Assembly (NCBI GenBank): GCA_964036665.1 | Contig: OZ038527.1 | Location: 5,456,001-5,520,000 of the forward strand | DNA from: Gordius sp. MW1 | Lineage: Eukaryota; Nematomorpha; Gordioida; Gordea; Gordiidae | DNA length: 64,000 nucleotides | Reading direction: 5' to 3' | Part shown: positions 33,484-44,600 of the stretch, piece by piece | Numbering within the stretch: position 1 is the first letter of the stretch | How the letters are laid out: the number at the start of each line of letters is the position of its first letter | Translations under genes and position numbers: made by a program | Notes under the pieces: model-generated | The model's input: only the letters and a program-made list of their open reading frames with translations | Database searches by the model: none | Told to the model about the DNA's origin: nothing

Positions 33484-34681
33484 TCTCCATTGGTCAGTAC
33501 CAACAGATACTCTATAAGTCAATGATAGCCAAAAAAACGAAAAAAAATTTTCGAAACACATTTTGGCCAATGGTCATTTTTTTCCATTGGTCAGCAGCCA
33601 GGACACGGTAAAAGTGGATATAAATTCATAATAGTCAAAAAAAAACGGGGAAAAAAATTTCGAATCACATTTTGGCCAATGGTCATTTTTTTCCATTGGT
33701 CAGCAGGCAGGACACAGTAAAAGTGGATATAAATTTATAATAGTCAAAAAAAAACGAAAAAACAATTTTCGAATCACATTTTGGCCAATGGTCATTTTAT
33801 TCCATTGGTCAGCAGCCAGCGGACGGCCAAAAAGTCATAATAGCAATGGTAGGAACAGGAACAATCATAATAGTCAAAAAAAAACAAAAAAAATAATTTC
33901 GATTCACAAATTTCGAATCACATTTTGGCCAATGGTGATTTTTTTCCATTGGTCAGCAGCCAACGGACGGCCAAAAAGTCATAATAGCAATGGTAGTAAC
34001 AGGAACAATCATAATAGTAAAAAAAAAACGAAAAAATAAACTCGGATTCACATTTTGGCCAATGGTCATTTTTTTCATTGGTCAGCAGCCAGCGGACGGC
34101 CAAAAAGTCTTATTATCAATGATAGTAACAAGAACAATCATAAGAGTAAAAAAAAACTCCGGGATTCTAACCCCAAAACTAGTTAAATTGCATAGCAATT
34201 ACCAAAATTTAAATTTAGATATACTTATGCATTAATTTAACGTAGCAATTAAAACCCGACCCCGCCCGAAAGCGAGGGAGATAGAGATGAGGGGTGGGGC
34301 ACCTCTTGATAAAGATGAGGGGTGGGGCACCTCTTTCTCATGCATTAATTTAAAAAATCGATAACCTAATATACCCAATGCAAATAGATAGGGTAACGGA
34401 CAACGGACAACGGACAACGGACAACCAAAAACGAGCCCATAAATTGCATAGCAATTAATTATCCACCCAAACCCTTTCGCTGTTTAATACACCCAAACCT
34501 AAACGCCAAAGGTGCCCCAAAAAAACACCCAAAACGCTTTGGGTGTTTTTTACGAAAACGCCAAACGCCAAAGCCCTCCCAAGAAAATTCACCTAACAAT
34601 AAAAAGGTTGGGTGAAAAAAAACGCCAACGCTTGCAGGCAACCAATTGAAACCCTTGGTTTTTTACAACACTAGTGTAGAA

Positions 34682-35094
34682 GAACGAATTATACCGACCA
34701 AAAAAAATGAAGTAAAATATATCAGATGCAGAGAAAGAATAGAGAAACCACTTTTCAACAAAAACCTTCGACAGACTAGAGTGTCCTCCTCAAACGCCGC
34801 GCATTGCATCCTACTCCCATGTGATGCGACATTTATATTGGGAGGGGGTTATTGAAAGTAAATAATAAAGTGAGGGGAAAAAACAAGTTAGTAAGTAATA
34901 AAGAAGTGTAAAACACTTTTTTATATAAACGCGGCTAATCAAAATAATACATCATGTCAATTAAATGTGATAGGTCAATTAACGTTGCGAAGTAGTATGC
35001 CGCGATATAAGGTAATATAAATGAGTCAATTAAAGAAGTAATATGCCGCGAGCAATCAATTAAATATTATTGGTTACTACATATCAGGCGCGTA
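34682..35094. other. Non-coding stretch, nothing recognised
   Basis: Continues the host sequence after the foldback element. The short frame that begins inside the foldback terminus at 34646 is not supported by codon use or homology. Confidence 0.5.
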
Positions 35095-35729
35095 GCCAAG
35101 GGGACGGGAAGCGGGACTTTTCTTCCCCCTTGACGAAAATTTGGATTTTTTTTTGATTAATAAATTAGATTAAATGGGTTAAACTATTATAGTTTAGTTG
35201 CATAAAAGATTTTGAGACACTATAAAAGCCTGGAAACATAAATATACATTCAATTTTTCGAATATTTTGACTAATAGCTTGCACCCCACCATTATAATTT
35301 TCCACCATTGTTTGTAAATTATAAAAAACTTGTTTTTTTTATCTAAACTTCGTTCATTTAGCTGTGCTAAAGAATGTCAAGTAAACAGATTGAGTGACTG
35401 TATAATTTTGCTTATTAGCAACTTGAGAATCTTTTCAGATCAAACTCATATAATTTTGCTTTGGTTTACGCCATTATTTAATTTTACCTAAATGATAATA
35501 TTTTCTGCCAGTATATTGCATAAGGTCCATGTCCTTTTCTAAGGTATAAAAGCGTTAGTATACGCTCTGATTAATGAAGAGAAGAGATTTTTCCAAAGCT
35601 GATATATATAGCGTCTTAAAGTTTCGCATATATTGTACGCGAAGTTTATTTTTGTTACATTATAAATAAAAGTATCCAAAATTTTTTGAATTGTTCCTCC
35701 CCCTTGTGAAAATCCTAGCTACGCTCCTG
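35095..35729. mobile_element. 635-bp hAT-type non-autonomous element, TSD CTACATAT
   Basis: CTACATAT occurs at 35087-35094 and 35730-35737. Termini CAGGCGCGTAGCCAAGG at the left and CCTAGCTACGCTCCTG at the right. These are MITE family 2 ends around a longer, unrelated AT-rich interior. Confidence 0.85.
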
Positions 35730-35737
35730 CTACATAT

Positions 35738-38700
35738 ACATTATACAGCCAGACGACTTACAACGAAAGCGTATTTTAGTTAGGGATAGGAAGGAAATAT
35801 GCTTGAGTGTAAACATGTTAAAGGGAAAAAGCAGTGGCTTGGTACAATATTAAAAAGAAGATTAATACAAATAACATGCCTAAAAGAAACGCGCTGAAAT
35901 GTAATCAAAGCACAGAGTTTAAAGATGGATACAAGATATCCTCCTACTGGTGACTGCATTATAGATACGGGGTCAATAATGTGCTAACGAATAGTTCATA
36001 AGCAAGTGGTAGAAGTCAAATGATGTTCAGACAGGCGGATGCTGGTAAAGATGGATATCCAGGAGTCATCATAATTGGTATATGGGCTTATGCGCAAATT
36101 GGTAGAATGGAATAGAAGAAAAAACTTTCTTTCTAGAAAATACAAGGAATTCGACAGAAGGAAAAGCTTTTTAATGGGAAAAAAATTAACGATAATGGGT
36201 AAAGATCGTTACGACTAAGAACAAAATTATGGAGGTAATGGCCAAAAAAACAAGGAAGGGGAAAAACTTCTACTATTATCCTTAGCATACGACAAGGCCA
36301 AGGTCGAGACCTACTTTTAACCCTCCCTAGGTTGGGTCAAAATTGCTAACACGGATGGTATTTGGGGTCAGGTAACCTAAACTTTAAATAGCTATAACTT
36401 GGTGATTTTAGGAAATAAACTTGTCAAAATTTCCAAGAATATACGTATGTTAATATATTAATTTGGCTATTTGATCAAGAGGTTAAAATTTTATATCTAT
36501 AATTAGAACAACCCCCAAAATTCTTCCCCCTATGACTAATTTGGCTCATACAAAAAAAATTATTTTATGGTTTAATTAATAAGGAAACTATAAATGTGGA
36601 TTGGTAAAAAATAACCTACAAACAAAAAATATAAATGTTCAAACTTAGGCAATTTTCGGCCTTTTATTTTTTGGCAAAAAAGTTATTATTGAACTAATAT
36701 TATTATAATTTTAAATGTTATTTTATAAATTGTTTATACAGATACATGATAAAAGATTAAAATTGAGAATATGGAAAACATTTAAATGAAAAATATATAT
36801 CAGAAATTTTGTGAGGTTATAAAAATAGTTACAGGTACATTTTATACGTATAGTCATAAATTCATTTTATATAAAATGCTTAAATCAGGTCATTTTATCT
36901 CAAGTGATATAATCTGAAAAATACAGAAACTCATGCTATTATTTATTTTATTCATTAAGAAACGAGGTTTTACAATTTTTAAAATATATACAAATGATCA
37001 TTATGTTTTATTAAACTTAGTTTATTTTTTTAAGTCCAACCATTGTTAGATTATGGTTATTGAAAAGATGATCCACTAATTGGTAATTTGTATGCCAATT
37101 ATCTGTTGTAATATTTCTCCCCCTTTTAGAAATACTCCATAAGTCATTGAGGTTGTTCTTTTGTTGCTAAATGTTACTATATTATTAACCATTTCATCTG
37201 TATTAAGTAATTTAAAACAATTGTCATATATACGGATCCCCGCCTTCCCCCTAAATACATTAATTGTAATACCGCGTATCTCGTATATACTCCGATTCCC
37301 TCCCCCCCTCTCCCTATATAGATTAATTGTAATTTCGCGTATCTATCATTGTTTTATTACCTAGGCACTAACGACCAATGTACCACTTGTCCCTTTTGAT
37401 CTTACTAGCGATAATTAATGAAACTCTCCCACATTTTTAAACTTAGAATCTGCTCAAAAATATATAAATAAAAGTTAGTTATCAAAAACCATACTTACAT
37501 TTTTCACACTCACCCCTGCCAAACCCCGAATATATGAACATTTGATAGAATAAACGAAAAACTTATAACAATTCAAAATATAAAAACAATCAAGAGGAGT
37601 GTTGGCTACTTGTCTATATGGCTATACTCAAGGTAAATGCAATACAAAATTCGATTTCCTTGCTTTAACATTTTTACTAAGACAATTTTTGTGCCACAAA
37701 GTACTGTCTTTACCTTTAAAATATAACATATTGTAAAAGCAGTTATGTTACTTACCATAAAAGTAACTATTTTTGTTATGCATACCAATTAAATCTTCTC
37801 CGTCTTCATCACCTCAGATTGTGACTACTTATGTAGATGTAATCATCAAAATCAACAAAAACCTTGATAAAATGTTATAACTGTTATGTTTATATACCTA
37901 CCACCTTCAGACAAAGAACTATCAAAAATATGCACTGTCAATAGCCATATTAAAAAATCAAAAAAATGCGGGAAAAAGCACTCAAATATGCACTTTGAAA
38001 TACCACGAAGAAATATTAACATTTTAAAATCATAGTTTAAAATTTGAATATCATAAATAAAAAGAATACAAAAAATATCTTTACAACTGTGTTTAAAATA
38101 ATGGGTTTTAATAATAGATTAAAAAAGATGTCGAATTTTTTTTCATATTATGGAAGGTGGGGTCCTGGAAGACCCCAGACATCTAAAACATTCTCTATTT
38201 AAAACTATTGGAAAAAACTAGTAAACTTTTGCAGAAATATTCTAGGGTAAATTTTGTTTAGCTACTGAAAAAACAAAATCATAATATTCACAAACTTATT
38301 TTGTACAGCTTTATTAAACGGCTTGGGGTCCTCAAGAGCTCACCCGACCTACGGAGTGTTAAGGTAAAATATTAATTAAATTGACTCTCTGCTGAAGAGA
38401 TGTATCTAGAATTGAAAATAAAGTTACTAATAAAATTGTCAGACGACATCTTCCACTTGTTATAGCTCTTGAAAGAAGATTATATATGGAATGAAGCTAG
38501 GCATATTAACCTTGAGTTGAATGCAAAATGCAAAGGAAATATACAGATAACACAGCTCTACAAATATTAACTTCGGGATTACATACTGCTATATGACCAA
38601 TAATTCTGATAGAGAATTTTGCGCTGAAACATAATCTGTTCTAGTTTTTTTCCACGATTACCAGTTTTTTAGATAAACGAGGTTGAAAATGCCAAAAATG

Positions 38701-41564
38701 CCCATTTTAAGCCTTTTTGAGGCTATAGTGCCACGGCATTTTTAATATTTAGTGATAAACAATAATATATTAATGTAGATTAAAGTTTCATCTATAGGTC
38801 CATTAATTTTTTTTTTTTGTTACACCTCTATATTTAAATTTATTCGCGTTTTTGTGAACCCCTTCCCCTTATCAAAATTCGTCCCTCTATGTCGGGAAAA
38901 CGGAGTACATTAGAGTTCATATTACACACGCGCTGTTTACTAACATCTCTCTCTCCCATTTTCCATCTCTTACACTCCCGCCCCCATATCTATCAAAAGC
39001 ACACATGAAGGGGGCGGGAGTGGAGGAGAAAGAGGAGGGTAGGTGAAGGAAGAGAGATATGTGCTAGTAAACATCGTGTAAGCAGTATGGACTTTAATGT
39101 ACTCCTTTTACAAGACATTGTTGGACGAATTTTGATAAGGAGAAGGGGTAGCAAACGCATATAAATTTAAATAAGGGTGATATATAAAAAAATAAAATAA
39201 TGGACGTATAGATGAAATTTTAATCTACATGAGTATATTACTATTTTTAACTAAATAATAAAAATGTCGTGGCAGTATAGCCTCAAAAAGACTTAAAATG
39301 GGCATTTTTAGCACCTTCAACCTCGTTTATCTAAAAAACTAATAATCGTGGAAAATAACTAAAAACAGATTTTTTGCAGCGCAGAATTGTCTACCAGAAT
39401 TATTAGTTCGATTGCAGGATGTTTTTTTGTAGACCTGTGTAATTAATATCACCAAAAAACCTCCACACTCTTAGGTACAAAGAAGTTGGAGCGGAACGAA
39501 AATGAAAAATGGGGGGGGGGGCACGGATTTTGAATATAAAGGGTGATAAAGATTTTAAGAGAGCATTCATCAGGAAACTATGGTATAAGTTAAGCATATC
39601 ATCGGAGGAAGAAAAATTAATATAGACAGTGGAATAAATCCAAAAGTCAGTATGGATAGGTGACCGGCAAATTTACATAGGATCTTATCTAAGCACTAAG
39701 ACAAAGGATCGATATATATAGGTAGAAAGAATTTATTGGTCCTCGAGTTAGGAAGGCCTAAACGGTGTCTCGCTATTTCAAATAGTGCTGCATGAAAAGA
39801 CGAGATATCCGTGTCGCAAATGTACAACTCATGAAAAATTTACAGCCTCAATTTCTTGTGTTGGAATCACAGTGGGTCATGCTTTCGGGTGGAAGTGGAA
39901 TTCTTTTTATATAATAAAATTATAATCACAATAAGGAGGGACATACTAAAGCAATATCCTGGTGGTATGCCATATGCTGATGATGCGTGGAAGCAAAAAA
40001 TAGAGTAATCGAAGAAGACAAAAATGTCGATTTATCATCTTGTGACCATTCCACGTAATATATTTAGATATATATTATCACGTTTAGGCGTATCACTCCA
40101 TTGAACTTAGTAGAGTGGAATTAGTTATTAGTTTAGAAATAAATTAACACAAATAAGGCCAAAATGTTTATAATTTTTAATTTTTAATTTTTAAAAAAAT
40201 ATGGTATCTAAAAATATTGTCATTAATAAAAATAACGGTGACAACACTTAAAGTCGTTTTTAAATGGTTTCTAATATGTAGTCAAAATTTTACCAAAACT
40301 CCTGAATATCCCGTATTTTAAATCAGTAAAGGTAAAAAGCTTTAAGAAGTTAAACAAAGAAATTATGCTCTTACTATTAGAGTCCTCCTTTAATGCCTCA
40401 TTTTATTTAATTGCTAGTTAAACTTAACTGCTACCACTTTGCCCAATTGACAGAATAGAATACGGTTGCCAATAGAGTAGGCTGGACACAAAAAGCTAAA
40501 AACCTGACCGTTTACTGGATGGCATCAAGTGAGTAGGTACCCTTCTTATAAATGTTTCCGAAAAATCAGATTTGTCACCTGGGCTATTTACTTAATAAAG
40601 ATTTAGAATTAGATCTAAAAAAATTGGTTTATTAATGTCGTCTAATAGATGTTGGGACAAATAAATAAAAATAAAACTAAAGAAATAATGCCGACATTAA
40701 AGTGTAAAGGCCAAAAATGCAAGCCTTTGATAAAAACTTGTTATATTTTTACCTGACTAACACAATTTAGCATAACCTAAACTAAATACACACCACTTTC
40801 ATAATGAATTTAATAAAAGTTTCTAAAGTCCCACCAAACCCCTTCCAACTCTAGTTAACGATATACCCAACTGGGCAGAAGATTTTTTCTACCAATAAAA
40901 TTTCAATAAAACAATGTAACAGAACCTGCCAATAACAGTTATCCTTAAGGTCATTTTATTAAATAGGGCGTTCGAAAAAAGCGAAATGTTGCTGCATTCA
41001 TCCAAATAATTTTAAATAAATATAGTTCACCCAATTAATAACGAAAGACTAATTAGAAAATAGGGAAATAATAAAGACTAACAACCTTTATTTTATTCGA
41101 GCAAAAATCGAAAGTGTGATTATAGTGAAATACATAGCCTTATATATAATTGTGTAAAGAGAGAATAAACAGCAATATGAATCATGCCCATAAGTCTTCA
41201 TGAATTCAAATTTTTATATTCAAATGTCTATGTTGCATTCAAATTGTAAAACAAAGGTGTGAATAATGGTGCGCGTAAAATTTTATTTTGTATTTAAATT
41301 ATGTTTAAGATTGTGAATAATGATACGCGTAATATTTAATTTTAACGGTGCTATATAACGTTCTAATAATCTTTGCTATAATGTTCAAAATTGAGTAAAA
41401 GTTAGCGCTGGGATTTGCCTTAAAATAGGCATTTGTTTATAAATGCAGAAATCGCAACTGCGATGAGTTGTAAGGCATTCATTTTCATATGGCGGTGGAG
41501 TATGATTCATTCGTCCCTAAATCGCATTCCTATTATTTAGTTGAATAATTGAAAAGATATTACC
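35738..41564. other. Intergenic region upstream of plexin
   Basis: AT-rich with many stops in all frames. Apart from the palindrome at 38596-39408 and a possible retroelement trace near 39950-39995 (a PYADDAW reading), nothing is recognisable. The plexin promoter should lie in its right part, but no core element stands out. Confidence 0.5.
38596..39408. repeat. 0.8-kb imperfect palindrome (foldback MITE)
   Basis: Left arm 38596-38990 is matched inverted by 39010-39408: TAATTCTGATAGAGAATTTT against AATTGTCTACCAGAATTATTA, AACGAGGTTGAAAATG against CACCTTCAACCTCGTTT, and TTTACTAACATCTCTCTC against GAGAGATATGTGCTAGTAAA. The centre is the polypurine/polypyrimidine tract near 38950-39050. No clear TSD. 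Confidence 0.75.
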
Positions 41565-41694
41565 ATGATCGTTTTATTCCTATTTTTATATATACCGCTC
41601 TTATTAGCACAGAAACCACAGGATATTATATCGGAATATTTAAATCCTAGCAAGGAATATGAATTTTCTCGCATGGTATTAAATCCCAAATCAG
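41565..41694 (+). CDS. PLXN: Plexin exon 1: signal peptide and start of Sema
   Basis: ATG in context TTACCATGA. Encodes a hydrophobic signal (MIVLFLFLYIPLLLAQ) and then EYEFSRMVLNPKSG. It ends in phase 1 before GTATGA. Exon 2 begins in the matching phase with GDIFLAGINYLYRL, so the join reproduces the plexin Sema start (F-R-VV-P-TG followed by hydrophobic-GA-N-LY-L). Confidence 0.85.
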
Positions 41695-44600
41695 GTATGA
41701 CTATACCAAAAATTGATATAATTTGTTTTGCTTTATAATACAGTTTATATATTGAGTAGATATTCTACTCTATCTTAAAAATATTTGGGATTTCATAATA
41801 AGTTTGTACTTAAATGTATAATGAGACAATACTTTACCTCTAATGTTTAACATTTTAACATAAATAATTGAGGATTAAAAATGCCTAATGTCTTGCCAAT
41901 CAGTTTCTCTTAAATTGGATATTCATTAACTTATATTTCCATTATTATCCTCTTTAATATTGATGTTTGTTTTATTTGGTTTTATTATACATATGTTATA
42001 TAAAATCATAAGCATTCATTAAGTTGTTTTTAAAATCATTAAAACATTTTTTGAAAGATTATTATTTTATGATGTGCTATCTTATATACTGATGAACTTG
42101 TGCAAACTTTTTGGTAAACCAATTTTATGCTTTAAAATGTTGGTGCTTTATACATATATGTTTTGAATTTAAAATATGTTAAACCTTTTCATAATTTACT
42201 TCACCACTTTTCTTACAAATGTTATTTTCCATTTTTTATCATATTGAACTATTTTCTTTACAAATAAATATAAAACATTATTTCATATAAAAGATTCTTT
42301 ATTTACATGTTTAATGTATATAATATTCAAGGTATTTGAAATTACTTTATAAAAATATTTGTCTTATTTACAAATGAAAAACTCTAATAACCTCATGCCT
42401 TTTATAAAGCCAGCTGAAGATTATTAGTCACAATTCTCCACAAACCTAATAAACTCTTCATTTATTATAAAGTAATTTCAATTACACCATGGAACAGGGG
42501 AAAGTTAGTGAAGCTTGAAACAAATTATTTTAAATTACTTTTTCCCCTTCGACATTTTTAGGTTAGTTGAGACTAAAATTTAATATACAACTCTCGTTGT
42601 TTATTCCTTATCTCTGCCACACATCCCTGACACAAGTGAAAGGAACAAATTGAATTTTACCCGACATTGATAAGCTGGGCTAAAATAAATTTTTTAATTA
42701 AATTATTCTCACTAGTGGAAGCGTTTACATTTGTCTAAATTAGTCTGAAATCGAGTGATTTAATTAGATAAACAGGGGGATGCACTCCAAATCCAAAAAT
42801 TCATTAAAATTATGGCTAGTATTTCAACAAATTATCATTTTGCCCTTCCCTAAATCATTAGTGCCCATGGGCGTATGCAGGGGGGGGCGCCCCCCCCCCC
42901 CCCTAAAAAATATTTTTCAATACAAAAACCCTTAAAAAAAATGATTCCCCCCCCCCCCCCCTAATTTGCCAGGGGGGCAGGGGGTCTGGCTGCCCCCACT
43001 GCCTAATTAGGGGAGTTGCGTTTGCTCTCAGGAAAATTTATATTTGGATAGTGGAGACCTTTTTTTTTGCTCTCAGAAAATTTTAGAGGAAAATTTTTGG
43101 ATTTGGATGGCGGAGACCTTTTTTTTTGCTCTCAGGAAAATTTTATTGGAAAATTTTTTGGATTTGGATAGTCGAGACCTTTTTTTTTTTTGCTCTCAGG
43201 AAAATGCCGAGACCTTTTTTTTATACTGTCCTCCCCCCCCTAATTCAAAACCTGCGTACGCCCATATTAGTGCCCCCTTGTAATTCCAATGCTGGCTACG
43301 CCCATGATTAAATTCTCCAGATTTTATTGATAGATTGATAATAAGCACTTTAAAAATCCAGAAATTGGAAGGTTTATCAATCATCTCCTGACAAATTTCT
43401 TCTATTTTAATGTTACGCTTATGTTTTCCATAAGTTCAATTAATTCGGTTTCCCAGTTAACTTTGATTAAAACATATATATTATTGTGCTTTATTTAATC
43501 CTCAGGGCCGCATAAAAGGAAAACGAAGGGAAGTGGTGGTGGGATGAGCCTATTTTTTTTAAATAAAAACTCAAAAATAGCATCCAAATTTTCACGTTAT
43601 AACTAGAATTGAGCAAGATTCGGATATAACCAAGGCTTTTTTGAACTAAATCATTGGATAAAACTAATGGGCGTCTAGGGGGTGGCAGGAATTCTTCAAA
43701 ATTTAATATAAATATGGCTAAATTTACAGAAAATTATCATTTTGCCCCTCCCTAAATCCTTATTGCCCCCCCCCCTCCACTATATCCAATCCTGGCTACG
43801 CCCATGAGGCCTTAAAAAATATGGATATTGCAAAGTTGTTTTTAATTTATTTAATATGCTTGGGATTTGGGAATTCACTCGCCCAGATGGTAAAATATTT
43901 AAATGACTTTACCTCCGTTTATAATGATGTAAAGTAAAGACACAGACAAGCACACGCTCACATAATTTTTTCCCCAGTTTATTTTTTTTCTACATTTTCC
44001 CCCGCCCTCTATAGTGGACGTGTTTCAATTAAATATGATGATGAGAGTGCTGAGCTGACATTAACCACACTCAAGTACCCTAGCCTTGCTAGAGCGTGAA
44101 AAAAATGCGACATTATATGCTTTTTCATAGAAAACCTGTTTCAAACGTGGTGGAAAATTAGAGTTTTATGAAATTTATCGTAAAAACTGGCCCGAAATCA
44201 GAAAGTTAAAAAATTTAGTTAGTTTCTTATTGTGAAGTATTTTGAACAGTTGCTCAAGCCAATCATAAATATCAAATTTTCCCGTTTTAAAGTGCTATTT
44301 AGCATAAATTTGTTAATAATTTTTACAATTTTTGAAAGTCAGGGATATGATGGGCCACTCTTTGTGTCCTACCTTCTCTCCTTGTAAACAGACCTATTTA
44401 ATAGATATTTTCGTTTTTAATTACCTTGTAAAATATAGTTATTACATGATGGGGGTAGTCAAGGGAGGGGCCGCCGCCCTCCTCTAAATCCAAAAATTTG
44501 TTGAAATTTATTAAAATTATGGCTTTTCAAAAAATGTTCATTTTGCCTCCCCCCCCCCCCAAAAAAAATAATATATTATTGCCCCGCCCCCCTCTAATCC

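Larger units (their letters stand above)
31170..34458 (-). mobile_element. HINE-like element, copy 3, nested in the foldback element
   Basis: Hairpin at 31175-31187, subterminal repeats at 31277-31296 and 34435-34456, tRNA-like module 31563-31633, minisatellite about 33480-34140. The part from 21582 to 22110 of copy 2 is matched almost base for base. A short internal deletion follows the tRNA-like module, and an unshared block at 32126-33483 replaces the region next to the minisatellite. Confidence 0.7.
26227..34673. mobile_element. Giant foldback element with 8-bp TSD GTGTAGAA and nested insertions
   Basis: GTGTAGAA flanks both ends (26219-26226; 34674-34681). The termini are inverted: TAGTGTTGTAAAAACGGC at the left, TTTTTTACAACACTA at the right. 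Next inward on both sides is a CGTTGGCG/TTTTTTTTCACCCAACC block and a TTTGGCGTTTAGGTTTGGGTG block, then arms of G/C-rich minisatellite (26650-27985 and 29296-30915). HINE copy 3 (31170-34458) interrupts the right arm between GGTTAATAAT and ATTATCCACCC, whose partners are contiguous at the left (26445-26465). Without insertions the element is about 4.7 kb. No transposase is seen. The TSD length fits hAT. Confidence 0.85.

Noticed and set aside
33788..34235. Frames reading GPMVIFFHWSA-type text in the HINE minisatellite
   Set aside because: The same peptide recurs with each repeat unit in all HINE copies; it is not a gene.
39950..39995. Possible LINE reverse transcriptase (PYADDAW reading)
   Set aside because: A single short motif in a heavily interrupted region; no other RT motif could be aligned nearby.
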